NCBI GenBank assembly: GCA_947454285.1
Contig: CANGJO010000040.1
Coordinates: forward strand, 1-8,378
Direction: 5' to 3'
DNA: 8,378 bases
Origin: Microbacteriaceae bacterium
GTDB taxonomy: Bacteria > Actinomycetota > Actinomycetes > Actinomycetales > Microbacteriaceae
Position 1 is the first letter of the stretch, and every line of letters begins with the position of its first letter. The position numbers and the translations under genes are program-made. Positions 1 to 7,670 of the stretch are shown here, piece by piece. The notes beneath the pieces were generated by a model. It was not told the origin of the DNA, did no database searches, and saw only the letters and a list, made by a program, of their open reading frames with translations.

Positions 1-1227
1 AGAAACCAAAGCACCGGTTACTCCTGGCTCTGGATCTTCGCGTGCTGCATAGATATCTAATACGACAACTTCGTCTGAAGCAGAAAGCGCCTCGGCGAAT
101 TCTTTTGCCATCAGTCTGGTGCGGCTGTAAAGGTGTGGCTGGAATACGGTAATGATCTTGCCATCGCCAACCACTGCACGAGCTGCCTTTATTGCGGCAG
201 CTACCTCTGTTGGGTGGTGTGCGAAGTCGTCGTAAACCGATACACCCCTGCGTTCACCGTGAAGCTCAAAGCGGCGCTGAGTTCCACCAAAGGTGGCAAT
301 TGCGCGAAGCGATTGCTCTGGATCAAAACCAAGTCCAACAAGTACGGAAAAAGCACCGGCCGCGTTGATGGCGTTGTGCTCACCAGGCACATTCAGCTGC
401 GCCGAATAGTTTTTGCCGAGATACTCAACACTGAATGAAACCCTTGCCCCGCTGGCGTCAACGTTGTGAAGTCGAACCTCGGCGTCATCGGCGTGACCAA
501 AGCGAATTACTTGGTGATCTTTAATCAGTCTGGTTACTCGCACGGCCCCAGGGTCATCAGAGCTAATTGCCACGAAATCTTTGGCACCTTGAGCGAAGCG
601 AGCGAACTCTGCCTCGAAGGCTTCTTCGCTGCCGTAGTGGTCAAGGTGATCGGCGTCAACGTTTGTGATTAGTGCAATTGCGGTGTCGTAGTGCAGGAAC
701 GAACCGTCAGATTCGTCAGCCTCAATCACGAATAGGTTTCCGGTGCCACTTGCCGAAGATGCATTTAGCGACGCAATCACTCCACCGTTCACAAAGCTTG
801 GGTCCTCACCCAACTCCAGCAGTCCGGTGATGATCATTCCAGTGCTGGTGGTCTTACCGTGAGCCCCGGCTACCGCGATTACCTCACGCTTTGAAGTTAG
901 GTATGCCAGTGCTTGTGAGCGGTGAATCACCGGAATGCCAAGTTTCTTGGCCAGTAGGTATTCAGGGTTGGTTGGCCAAAGCGCCGAAGTGACCACAACC
1001 GTGTCTGGAGTTCCAAGGTGTGCTTCGTCGTGGCCGATAAAGATTTCTGCACCAAGTTCGCGAAGAGCGGCAACGTTATCGGTGTCTCTAAGGTCGCTGC
1101 CGGTGACCTGGTGACCCATTCCAAGAAGAATGCGCGCGATACCGCTCATTCCAGAACCGCCGATGCCAATGAAATGCACCTTACCCAAATCCGCTGGGAC
1201 CGGCTGCGTGAAATCTGGCTTAATCAT
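1..1227 (-). CDS. murC: UDP-N-acetylmuramate--L-alanine ligase MurC (3' end cut by window edge)
   Basis: Cytoplasmic ATP-dependent ligase that adds L-alanine to UDP-MurNAc, the first step of stem-peptide assembly. The reading frame is open from the ATG at 1227 to base 1, giving 409 residues; family members are usually about 460-490, so roughly 50-80 C-terminal residues are missing. Visible motifs in order: N-terminal dinucleotide-type fold [14 protein letters not shown] (18-31), ATP P-loop [11 protein letters not shown] (121-131), EADESDGSF (169-177), [12 protein letters not shown] (189-200), [11 protein letters not shown] (282-292), QRRFE (317-321), [10 protein letters not shown] (333-342), FQPHLYSRT (362-370) and [13 protein letters not shown] (391-403). 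The C-terminal domain is therefore present but unfinished. An in-frame TAG lies three codons before the ATG, so no earlier start is possible; AGGA sits 5 bases before the ATG. It follows murG after 53 bases, the only true gap in the operon. I see no frameshift. Confidence 0.97.
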   Translation of the reverse strand, partial: MIKPDFTQPVPADLGKVHFIGIGGSGMSGIARILLGMGHQVTGSDLRDTDNVAALRELGAEIFIGHDEAHLGTPDTVVVTSALWPTNPEYLLAKKLGIPVIHRSQALAYLTSKREVIAVAGAHGKTTSTGMIITGLLELGEDPSFVNGGVIASLNASSASGTGNLFVIEADESDGSFLHYDTAIALITNVDADHLDHYGSEEAFEAEFARFAQGAKDFVAISSDDPGAVRVTRLIKDHQVIRFGHADDAEVRLHNVDASGARVSFSVEYLGKNYSAQLNVPGEHNAINAAGAFSVLVGLGFDPEQSLRAIATFGGTQRRFELHGERRGVSVYDDFAHHPTEVAAAIKAARAVVGDGKIITVFQPHLYSRTRLMAKEFAEALSASDEVVVLDIYAAREDPEPGVTGALVS

Positions 1228-1242
1228 GAGTTTCCTAACATT

Positions 1243-1260
1243 CACCTAGAAGACTAGGCG
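1243..1260 (-). other. small hairpin in the murG-murC gap
   Basis: In the minus-strand transcript a 7-bp stem, including one G-U pair, closes a UCUU loop; the perfect core is CCTAG/CTAGG. It lies 6 bases upstream of the AGGA element of murC (1233-1236) and about 20 bases after the murG stop codon. No U-run follows it, so it does not look like an intrinsic terminator. It could mildly affect murC translation or mRNA processing, or it could be chance. The structure is seen in the sequence; any role is inference. Confidence 0.35.
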
Positions 1261-1280
1261 GACTGCGATGTGCAACTTAC

Positions 1281-2363
1281 TTACAACACACCTTGAACGA
1301 GCTTGAAGAGACGGTCTGTGCCATCGGCGATGCCGGCCGCGCGCGCGGCGGAACGCATGGCGGTGACGACCTTGGTGTTGGACATCAGCGGAATAAGTTT
1401 TTCGGCAACGTAGTCCGGAGTGAACTCAGCATCGGGAACCATAAGCCCACCGCCGGCATTTACTAAGTCGCGTACGTTGAACTTCTGCTCACCGTTACCT
1501 ACCGGGTATGGAATGTAGACAGCCGGCAAGCCAACCGCGGCAAATTCAGAAACAGTTGAGGCTCCAGCCCGGGATACGGCAAAGTCACTTGCGGCAATTG
1601 CAAGATCCATGCGGTCGCAGTATTTAATTCGCTGATAATCGCCGCTGCTCACTTCTGACAGCTCAGACTTACCGCCAACGATGTGCAGCACCTGAATACC
1701 TGCGGCGCTCAAAAACTTTCTGGCGTCTTCGATTGTTTGGTTGATCTTTTTGGCGCCCAGTGAGCCGCCGGTAACCAATAGCGTGATGGTATTGGCATCC
1801 AAGCCAAAGTGCTCGCGTGCTGCTGACTTATCGAAATCTGCCTTAGCGCTCGCAACTGCCAGATGTTCAATTTCGTGACGTAAAGGCATGCCAACAAAAT
1901 GAGCGCCCTTGATTGGCGTACTCTTGAACGCAACAGCGTTGGCCGCGGCAAACTTACTTCCCAACTTGTTTGCCCAACCTGGCAAAGCGTTTGCCTCGTG
2001 AACCACGACCGGAATACCTAGGCGTTTTGCCGCTAGATATGCCGGCGCGCTCGCGTAACCACCAAAGCCAACGACAACTTGAATGTTCTTTTGCTGAATG
2101 ATTTTTTCGCATTGCCTAATTGCGTTGCTGAATGCCTTTGGAAAACCAAGCGCGTAACTATTTAGTCGGCGCGGGAATGGCAGGCGTGCAATTGTCAGCA
2201 GTTCATAGCCGCGTGCTGGCACCAAATCTTTTTCAAGACCTTCGGCGGTACCAAGAGCAAAAACCTTGTTCGTTGCAGAATCACTCTTGATGCGATCTGC
2301 TAGCGCAAGCAATGGATTGACGTGTCCGGCTGTGCCACCGCCAGCAAGTAAGTAGTTGGTCAT
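1281..2363 (-). CDS. murG: lipid II synthase MurG (UDP-GlcNAc:lipid I GlcNAc transferase)
   Basis: Peripheral membrane GT-B glycosyltransferase (family GT28) that transfers GlcNAc from UDP-GlcNAc to lipid I on the inner face of the membrane, making lipid II. The protein is 360 residues, normal for the family. N-terminal acceptor domain: glycine loop GGGTAGHVNP (8-17), GFGGYASAPAYLAA (99-112) and HEANALPGWANK (122-133). C-terminal UDP-GlcNAc domain: TGGSLGA (198-204), SRAGASTVSEF (264-274) and PYPVGNGEQKFNV (285-297). HEANA and GNGEQ replace the proteobacterial HEQNA and HQ-type motifs; this is a form I associate with actinobacteria. The ATG overlaps the ftsW stop by four bases (ATGA, 2360-2363), and AAAGG lies 7 bases upstream (2371-2375), so translation is probably coupled to ftsW. 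The stop is TAA at 1281-1283. Confidence 0.97.
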   Translation of the reverse strand: MTNYLLAGGGTAGHVNPLLALADRIKSDSATNKVFALGTAEGLEKDLVPARGYELLTIARLPFPRRLNSYALGFPKAFSNAIRQCEKIIQQKNIQVVVGFGGYASAPAYLAAKRLGIPVVVHEANALPGWANKLGSKFAAANAVAFKSTPIKGAHFVGMPLRHEIEHLAVASAKADFDKSAAREHFGLDANTITLLVTGGSLGAKKINQTIEDARKFLSAAGIQVLHIVGGKSELSEVSSGDYQRIKYCDRMDLAIAASDFAVSRAGASTVSEFAAVGLPAVYIPYPVGNGEQKFNVRDLVNAGGGLMVPDAEFTPDYVAEKLIPLMSNTKVVTAMRSAARAAGIADGTDRLFKLVQGVL

Positions 2364-3706
2364 CGTCTTGCCTTTGCGGTAGCGCGTGAGCGCATCGGTG
2401 TTCTAAAAGATTGCGGAGCCGCATGGTTTTCGCGCTCGATTGCAAGAACAACACCAATGGCCGTCAGTGCGGAAATTAGCGATGAACCACCCGCCGAAAT
2501 TAGCGGGAGCGGAACACCCAACACCGGAAGCAATCGAAGCACCACGGCGATGTTGATCAACGCTTGGAACACCAACCAAAGCATGATTGCTGCAACAACC
2601 GTGCGACTAAAAAAGTCTTGCGTGCGCTGCATGATTCTGAGCAGTGAGAATGCCAGCACGACGAACAGTGCGATTACAACAAGCGCACCAATCAAACCAA
2701 GCTCCTCGGCAATGACCGCAAAGATAAAGTCGTTTTCAACTTCGGGAATCCAACTCCACTTCATTTTGGATTCACCAAGGCCGGCTCCAAAGATGCGTCC
2801 CGCCGAGATTGCCCACATGCCGTGCTCTGCCTGCCAGTTGTAGTCCAGCGGGTCTGGAGCGTTTGGATTTAGCCACGCGGTGATACGACCCATGCGTGAT
2901 GAACTTGTCATTAGTGCAGCCGGAATTAAAACTAACAACAAAAGCCCTACCTGCTTTAGCAGTTTGTTGGGCATGCCGGCAAGGGCTAACAATCCAATGA
3001 ATGCGATCAACATAATAATCACCGTGCCAAGGTCTTTACCAATGATCACTAGGAAAACCGCGATGCCAATCATGCCTAGCGAGCGATGCCAAACTCTTGG
3101 TTCGTCTAGGTAACTCTGTTGAGAGGTTAGGTAGGCCGCAACATGCAGGATTACTGCAATCTTAAGAAACTCGGATGGCTGAATTGTGACAAAACCAAAA
3201 AGGTCGATCCAGTTACGGTTACCGTTTACATCTTTACCTATAAAGAACACCAAAAGTTGTACCACAAGAGTGATAGCGAAAAGTGGTCTTGCGCCTAGGC
3301 GAATTCTATTTACCGGCAAAAGGGAAACGATTGAAAGCGAAAGCAGGCCAATAATTGCAAAACCAAACTGCTTAAGAAAAACCCATAGCGAGTTACTATT
3401 TGCGACCAGTGAGTCGATTGACGATGCGGATAGAACCATGACCACACCGAATGCAACTAAAAACAGCGTGACGCCAAGTAGTCGGTAGAACTCCACGGAC
3501 TGAGCACGGAAGATTTTGTCAAACAAAACCTGCAGCTGCTGTGCGCTCTGCGCAGAAAAATCCTGAGCAGATTTCGTTGGACGCTGCTTAACTGCCTTGG
3601 GTATTGCGGCACGAGTAACTCGTGAGCCGCCAACGACGGATTTTGATTTCGTGGCCTTACCCTGGCTAGCCTGACGAGCGCGCTCTGCCGGTGACAATCG
3701 GGTCAT
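2360..3706 (-). CDS. ftsW: septal peptidoglycan polymerase FtsW (SEDS family)
   Basis: Integral membrane SEDS glycosyltransferase that polymerises lipid II at the division septum with its partner class B PBP (FtsI). The protein has 448 residues. Residues 1 to about 72 are cytosolic, rich in Ala, Ser, Lys and Arg. About ten membrane segments follow, from about 73 to 424, and then a basic tail (RTPMRSRATAKARR). Family motifs: NRNWIDLF (163-170) leading to QPSEFLK (176-182), KDLGT (224-228), ENDFIFAVIAEELG (324-337), NIAVVLRLLPVLGVPLP (385-401) and LISAGGSSL (402-410). D326 in ENDF aligns with the proposed catalytic Asp of the family (E. coli HTDF). RodA is the main alternative, but the position between murD and murG supports FtsW. 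The ATG overlaps the murD TAA by one base (TAATG); GGAG lies 8 bases upstream (3715-3718). The stop overlaps murG. Confidence 0.96.
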   Translation of the reverse strand: MTRLSPAERARQASQGKATKSKSVVGGSRVTRAAIPKAVKQRPTKSAQDFSAQSAQQLQVLFDKIFRAQSVEFYRLLGVTLFLVAFGVVMVLSASSIDSLVANSNSLWVFLKQFGFAIIGLLSLSIVSLLPVNRIRLGARPLFAITLVVQLLVFFIGKDVNGNRNWIDLFGFVTIQPSEFLKIAVILHVAAYLTSQQSYLDEPRVWHRSLGMIGIAVFLVIIGKDLGTVIIMLIAFIGLLALAGMPNKLLKQVGLLLLVLIPAALMTSSSRMGRITAWLNPNAPDPLDYNWQAEHGMWAISAGRIFGAGLGESKMKWSWIPEVENDFIFAVIAEELGLIGALVVIALFVVLAFSLLRIMQRTQDFFSRTVVAAIMLWLVFQALINIAVVLRLLPVLGVPLPLISAGGSSLISALTAIGVVLAIERENHAAPQSFRTPMRSRATAKARR

Positions 3707-5166
3707 TAGATCTGCTCCAATTGAATTTTGACTTGCTCGGCGAACTGATTGCCGCGGTCGGCATAATCCTTGAATTGATCCATCGATGCCGCGGCCGGAG
3801 CCAACAAAACAACATCCCCCGCTTTGGCAATTTGTTTTGCCGCGCTAACTACCTGGTGCATGACATTATCTTGGTCGCTGATTTCAGTAACCGGAATGCC
3901 AGGCGCGTTCTGGGCAAGTGCGGCCAAGACAGCTTCGCGCTCTTTTCCGATCACGATAGCTGCCGACAAGCGATTTGCATACTTAGAAACCAAATCGCCA
4001 AGGTCTACCCCCTTAAGCAAACCGCCAACAATCCAAACCACTTTTTCAAATGAGTTAAGTGATGCAGCAGCAGCATGCGGGTTGGTTGCTTTGGAGTCAT
4101 CAACCCAGCGGATCTGGTCTTGTTCTGCGACCAACTCAATGCGATGTGCATCCAATCGGAAATTTACCAATGCTGTCTTGATGTCTTCTGGTAGAACACC
4201 GTAAGAACGAGCAAGCGCAGTTGCAGCGGCAGCGTTTGCCATTAGGTGTGGGGTCAAGACACCAATACTCGATAGATCTTCAAGAGTGGCAACCTCAAGC
4301 GCACTGTTAGCGCGGTCATCTAGGAATGCACGGTCACAAAGAATATCTTCAACAAACCCAACATGGGACCTGCCTGGTAAACCGGTCGTGAAACCAATTG
4401 CCCTTGCACCTTCTTGCACGTCGGCATTTTCAACCATTTTTTCGGTGGCTAAGTCATTCAGGTTATAGACGCAAGCAACCTGAGTGTTTTCGTAAATCTT
4501 GGACTTGGCGTCTGAATAGGCCTGGAAACTTCCGTGCCAGTCAAGGTGATCATCGGCAAGATTTAAGACGGCGCTAGAAAAAGGCTCGATGTGTTTTACG
4601 TAGTGCAGCTGGAAACTTGAAAGCTCTACCACCAAGGCGTCGAAGCCTTCGGGGTCGCGAATTGCATCCAGAATTGGTGTGCCAATGTTTCCGCAGGCCG
4701 CGGCTCGGAATCCGCCTTGATTCAACATGGCCTCAACCATTTGTACGGTGGTGGTTTTGCCATTGGTGCCAGTAACAGCAATCCAGTCGGCGATCTTTGA
4801 AGTCTTGTCGCGCAGACGCCAGGCAAGTTCAATATCTACCCAGACAGGAGTGTTTTGTTTTGCAGCCCAGGCCAGCAGTTCGTGCTCTGGCTTAACTCCT
4901 GGCGAAGTAACAACCAACTGCGGATCAAAGTGAATTACCTGCGCAGGAAGCCCTTGCGCTGATTCGCCGGTGATATGAGTAACACCAATGACATCAAGAA
5001 TGTCTACTAGCTCTTCATCGGCTTTCTCGGCCACGACCAAAACCTTGGCACCAAGCTCGGCCAGGGTGTCGGCGACTGAAAACCCGGTTACACCGAGCCC
5101 AAGCACAACAACACGAAGGTCACGCCAATTTGCGTGCCAACTGTGCAGGTGCTCTAAATCTTGCAT
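3706..5166 (-). CDS. murD: UDP-N-acetylmuramoyl-L-alanine--D-glutamate ligase MurD
   Basis: Cytoplasmic ATP-dependent ligase that adds D-glutamate to UDP-MurNAc-L-Ala. The protein has 486 residues, slightly above the 440-450 of E. coli-type MurD and usual for actinobacteria. N-terminal UDP-binding domain: VVVLGLGVTGFSVA (19-32) and SPGVKPEHELL (88-98). Central ATPase domain: P-loop VTGTNGKTTT (131-140), ELSSFQL (181-187) and LADDHLDWHG (203-212). C-terminal domain: HRIE (341-344), DDSKATNPHAAAASL (356-370) and LLAPAAASMDQFKDYADRG (454-472). The key residues of all three domains are present. The start follows the mraY stop after only two codons (TAA-ACA-AAC-ATG) and in the same frame. No clear Shine-Dalgarno element lies before it, so initiation probably depends on ribosomes finishing mraY. 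No earlier start is possible because of that TAA. The TAA stop shares one base with the ftsW ATG. Confidence 0.97.
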   Translation of the reverse strand: MQDLEHLHSWHANWRDLRVVVLGLGVTGFSVADTLAELGAKVLVVAEKADEELVDILDVIGVTHITGESAQGLPAQVIHFDPQLVVTSPGVKPEHELLAWAAKQNTPVWVDIELAWRLRDKTSKIADWIAVTGTNGKTTTVQMVEAMLNQGGFRAAACGNIGTPILDAIRDPEGFDALVVELSSFQLHYVKHIEPFSSAVLNLADDHLDWHGSFQAYSDAKSKIYENTQVACVYNLNDLATEKMVENADVQEGARAIGFTTGLPGRSHVGFVEDILCDRAFLDDRANSALEVATLEDLSSIGVLTPHLMANAAAATALARSYGVLPEDIKTALVNFRLDAHRIELVAEQDQIRWVDDSKATNPHAAAASLNSFEKVVWIVGGLLKGVDLGDLVSKYANRLSAAIVIGKEREAVLAALAQNAPGIPVTEISDQDNVMHQVVSAAKQIAKAGDVVLLAPAAASMDQFKDYADRGNQFAEQVKIQLEQI

Positions 5167-5172
5167 GTTTGT

Positions 5173-6273
5173 TTAGCCGTAAATCCACTCGAGGTAGAAC
5201 AGCCCAATACCGCTCACGGTGCAAAGCCCGGCGATGATCCAGAAACGAACCACAACGGTTACTTGCGCCCAACCCTTTAGTTCAAAGTGGTGGTGCAGCG
5301 GTGACATCAAAAACACTCGGCGACCGGTACCGGTTTTCCATTTGGTGAGCTTGAAGAACACGCGTTGAATAACAACCGATCCAGTTACCACAACGAAAAT
5401 TCCACCGATCAAGATCAACAGGATCTCAGTGCGAGAAAGAATTGCAAGTGCCGCAAGTGCGCCACCCAGACCAAGTGATCCGGTGTCACCCATAAAGATT
5501 TGTGCTGGTGAAGTGTTCCACCACAGGAATCCAATTAGCGCACCAACTATTGCCGACGCCACAACTGCTAGATCTAGCGGATCACGAACGTTGTAACAAC
5601 TCGTCACGTTTTCTAGAACTGTTCCACAGGCCTGATTGAATTGCCAAAAACCAATGATTGTGTAAGCACCAATCGCCATAATGCTGGAACCTGTTGCCAG
5701 ACCATCGAGGCCATCGGCGATGTTCACACCATTCGATGCACTGGCCACCAAAACATAAATCCAAACAATGAACAACACCACACCAATGGCGGTGCCAAAC
5801 ATCATCAAATCGATACCGGTATCGCGAACTAGTGAAATTTGAGTTGAAGCTGGTGTGAGCCCTGATTCATTCGGAAACTGCAATGCCAGGATTGCGAAAA
5901 CGGTGGCAACCACTCCTTGTAGAGCAATCTTTGCCCAGCCGGTTAGCCCAAGGCTGCGTTGTTTGTGGGTCTTGATGAAATCATCAATAAAGCCAACCAA
6001 ACCCAGACCAACCAACATCAGCAAGACCAGAAGCGCCGAAACAGTTGGCGTCTCCAAGTTGGCCAACTTGCCAACAAAGTAGCCAAGTACCGCTGCGCAA
6101 ATAATAACGACGCCGCCCATGGTTGGAGTACCGTGCTTGGTGTGGTGAGCCTTTGGGCCATCTTCGCGAATGAATTGCCCCCAGCGAAGTTTGCGGAACA
6201 ACCAGATGAAGCCTGGAGTAACTAAAAGGGTAAATGCCATTGCGATGCCGCCGGCAAGCAAGATAGCTCTCAA
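5173..6273 (-). CDS. mraY: phospho-N-acetylmuramoyl-pentapeptide transferase MraY
   Basis: Integral membrane enzyme that transfers phospho-MurNAc-pentapeptide from the UDP precursor to undecaprenyl phosphate, forming lipid I. The protein has 366 residues, a standard size, with about ten hydrophobic segments. Diagnostic motifs: [17 protein letters not shown] (38-54), [18 protein letters not shown] (94-111, with the paired Asp residues D97 and D98), [15 protein letters not shown] (181-195), [20 protein letters not shown] (252-271) and [13 protein letters not shown] (323-335, the His-rich loop). Cys216 and Cys226 lie in a predicted extracytoplasmic loop. The start codon is TTG at 6271-6273, overlapping the murF TGA (TTGA, 6270-6273). 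It is supported by a perfect GGAGG 7 bases upstream and by the family-typical N-terminus [12 protein letters not shown]; the next in-frame ATG (codon 12) would cut into the first membrane segment. The gene ends with TAA, six bases before murD. Confidence 0.97.
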   Translation of the reverse strand: MRAILLAGGIAMAFTLLVTPGFIWLFRKLRWGQFIREDGPKAHHTKHGTPTMGGVVIICAAVLGYFVGKLANLETPTVSALLVLLMLVGLGLVGFIDDFIKTHKQRSLGLTGWAKIALQGVVATVFAILALQFPNESGLTPASTQISLVRDTGIDLMMFGTAIGVVLFIVWIYVLVASASNGVNIADGLDGLATGSSIMAIGAYTIIGFWQFNQACGTVLENVTSCYNVRDPLDLAVVASAIVGALIGFLWWNTSPAQIFMGDTGSLGLGGALAALAILSRTEILLILIGGIFVVVTGSVVIQRVFFKLTKWKTGTGRRVFLMSPLHHHFELKGWAQVTVVVRFWIIAGLCTVSGIGLFYLEWIYG

Positions 6274-7670
6274 GAACTAACCTCCATCAAATTGTCCCCC
6301 AGGTGTCTTAGGTTCGCCGATTTTGATGACTTTACGAGCACCAAATCGCCAGCCCTAAGCATTCCACGAACATAGGCCAATGCCTCGTCAATTGACTCAA
6401 AGAATTTAGATTCGCCCGCCCACGAGCCCTCTTGCTCTGCACCCATGTGAATCAATTTTGCGCCCATTCCAACAACGATTAGCTGATCGATGTTCAAACG
6501 AACGACGATTCGTCCAATCGCATCATGCTGCTCTCTTGATTCCGAACCAAGTTCAGCCATTTCACCCAGGATCGCAATCGTGCGACGGCCAGATTTACCA
6601 AGTTGAGCAAGAGTTTGCAGTGCGGCCTTAGTTGAATCCGGGCTGGCGTTATAGGCATCATTGATGATGGTCACGCCATCGGTACGATTTAGGACCTGCA
6701 TGCGCCAGCGCTCGGCAAGTGGCATGGCCTCGATCGCTGCGACGGCTGCAGACCTTGGTACTTGCAATAGATCGGCGACGGTAAGAGCTGCAAGCGCATT
6801 CATAACGTGATGCTCACCAAGAATCTGCAACTTAACCTGGGCTTGCGCGCCATCTGGCCAATGAAGATTAAAAGAAGTTCCATCGATGGCTACAGTTTGA
6901 TCGCTGGCACGGTATTGCGCATCGCCAACGGTTCCAAACCAAACCTTATTTGCCTGTGTTAGCTCTGCCATATCGGCAACGTATCCGTCGTCGGCATTTA
7001 GCACCGCGGTTGCATCGTCGCTAAGCGCTTGCACTAATTCACTTTTAATTTGCGCAGTGGTTTCAATTCCACCAAATTCACCCACATGCGCCAAACCAAC
7101 TTTTAGAACCACACCGATATTCGGACGAGCAATTTGCGCCAAGTAATCGATGCTGCCTGGTCCGCCCGCACCCAGCTCAACGACCAAGAACTTAGTTTCA
7201 AGAGTGGTCTGCAAGATTGAATAAGGTGCTCCCACCTCATTGTTGTATGACTCGATTGGCGCGATGGTGCTGCCAACCTTGCTCAGAATCTCACGCAGCA
7301 TGTTTTTGGTCGTGGTCTTACCGTTTGAACCGGTGACTCCAATTACCTGCAGATCTGTTTTTGAACGAATCGTTGCCAAAACGTATTTGGCCAATTCGCC
7401 AAGTGCAAGCACTGCATCTTCAACCAGAATTTGCGGCAAGGCTACGTCTTCTAACCAACGCTCAACAATAAGTGCAACCGCGCCAGAGGCTTTGGCCGCA
7501 GGAGCAAAAAGGTGACCATCGGTCTCTTCGCCAGGCTTGGCAACAAAAAGGCTGCCGGTTTTGACCAGGCGTGAATCGGTTTCAACCGAACCGGTGACTA
7601 CAACGGTTTCATCGCCATTTATCTGTCCGGAAATCGCCTTAGCGATTTCGGCAACGCTTAGCGCAATCAT
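6270..7670 (-). CDS. murF: UDP-N-acetylmuramoyl-tripeptide--D-alanyl-D-alanine ligase MurF
   Basis: Cytoplasmic ATP-dependent ligase that adds the dipeptide D-Ala-D-Ala to the UDP-MurNAc-tripeptide, the last soluble step before MraY. From the ATG at 7670 the protein has 466 residues, typical for the family. N-terminal substrate domain: [17 protein letters not shown] (31-47). ATPase domain: P-loop [12 protein letters not shown] (111-122), YNNEVGAPY (142-150), [11 protein letters not shown] (164-174), AHVGEFG (194-200) and LNADD (224-228). C-terminal domain: [11 protein letters not shown] (285-295), ERWRM (320-324), [15 protein letters not shown] (337-351), GEMAELG (369-375) and VKSSKSANL (446-454). 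I chose the ATG at 7670 because it overlaps the murE stop as ATGA (7667-7670) and gives the usual MIALS N-terminus. A TTG two codons earlier (7676) is also open. Neither start has a clear Shine-Dalgarno element, so coupling to murE is likely. Confidence 0.96.
   Translation of the reverse strand: MIALSVAEIAKAISGQINGDETVVVTGSVETDSRLVKTGSLFVAKPGEETDGHLFAPAAKASGAVALIVERWLEDVALPQILVEDAVLALGELAKYVLATIRSKTDLQVIGVTGSNGKTTTKNMLREILSKVGSTIAPIESYNNEVGAPYSILQTTLETKFLVVELGAGGPGSIDYLAQIARPNIGVVLKVGLAHVGEFGGIETTAQIKSELVQALSDDATAVLNADDGYVADMAELTQANKVWFGTVGDAQYRASDQTVAIDGTSFNLHWPDGAQAQVKLQILGEHHVMNALAALTVADLLQVPRSAAVAAIEAMPLAERWRMQVLNRTDGVTIINDAYNASPDSTKAALQTLAQLGKSGRRTIAILGEMAELGSESREQHDAIGRIVVRLNIDQLIVVGMGAKLIHMGAEQEGSWAGESKFFESIDEALAYVRGMLRAGDLVLVKSSKSANLRHLGDNLMEVSS
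6281..6285 (-). promoter_or_regulatory. strong Shine-Dalgarno site of mraY
   Basis: GGAGG on the minus strand, 7 bases before the TTG start of mraY and inside the last codons of murF. It is the strongest ribosome binding site in the window and decides in favour of the TTG start. Confidence 0.85.

Noticed and set aside
133..672. Plus-strand open frames opposite murC
   Set aside because: They lie wholly within the conserved murC coding region on the other strand and show no family motif or ribosome site of note.
1228..1280. Intrinsic terminator or promoter in the murG-murC gap
   Set aside because: The hairpin is short and lacks a following U-tract; TTGCAC and TAGTCT-like boxes are only 13 bases apart, too close for a standard promoter.
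1709..1951. Second minus-strand frame inside murG (80 residues)
   Set aside because: It is out of frame within a complete, well-conserved murG and has no recognisable sequence.
2457..3488. Row of plus-strand open frames opposite ftsW (100-128 residues)
   Set aside because: They are antisense shadows of a clear ftsW gene, with low-complexity Ser/Thr/Ile/Pro-rich translations and no recognisable domain.
3691..4204. Plus-strand open frames of 120 and 126 residues opposite murD
   Set aside because: They are shadows of the C-terminal domain of murD; the minus-strand frame carries all family motifs.
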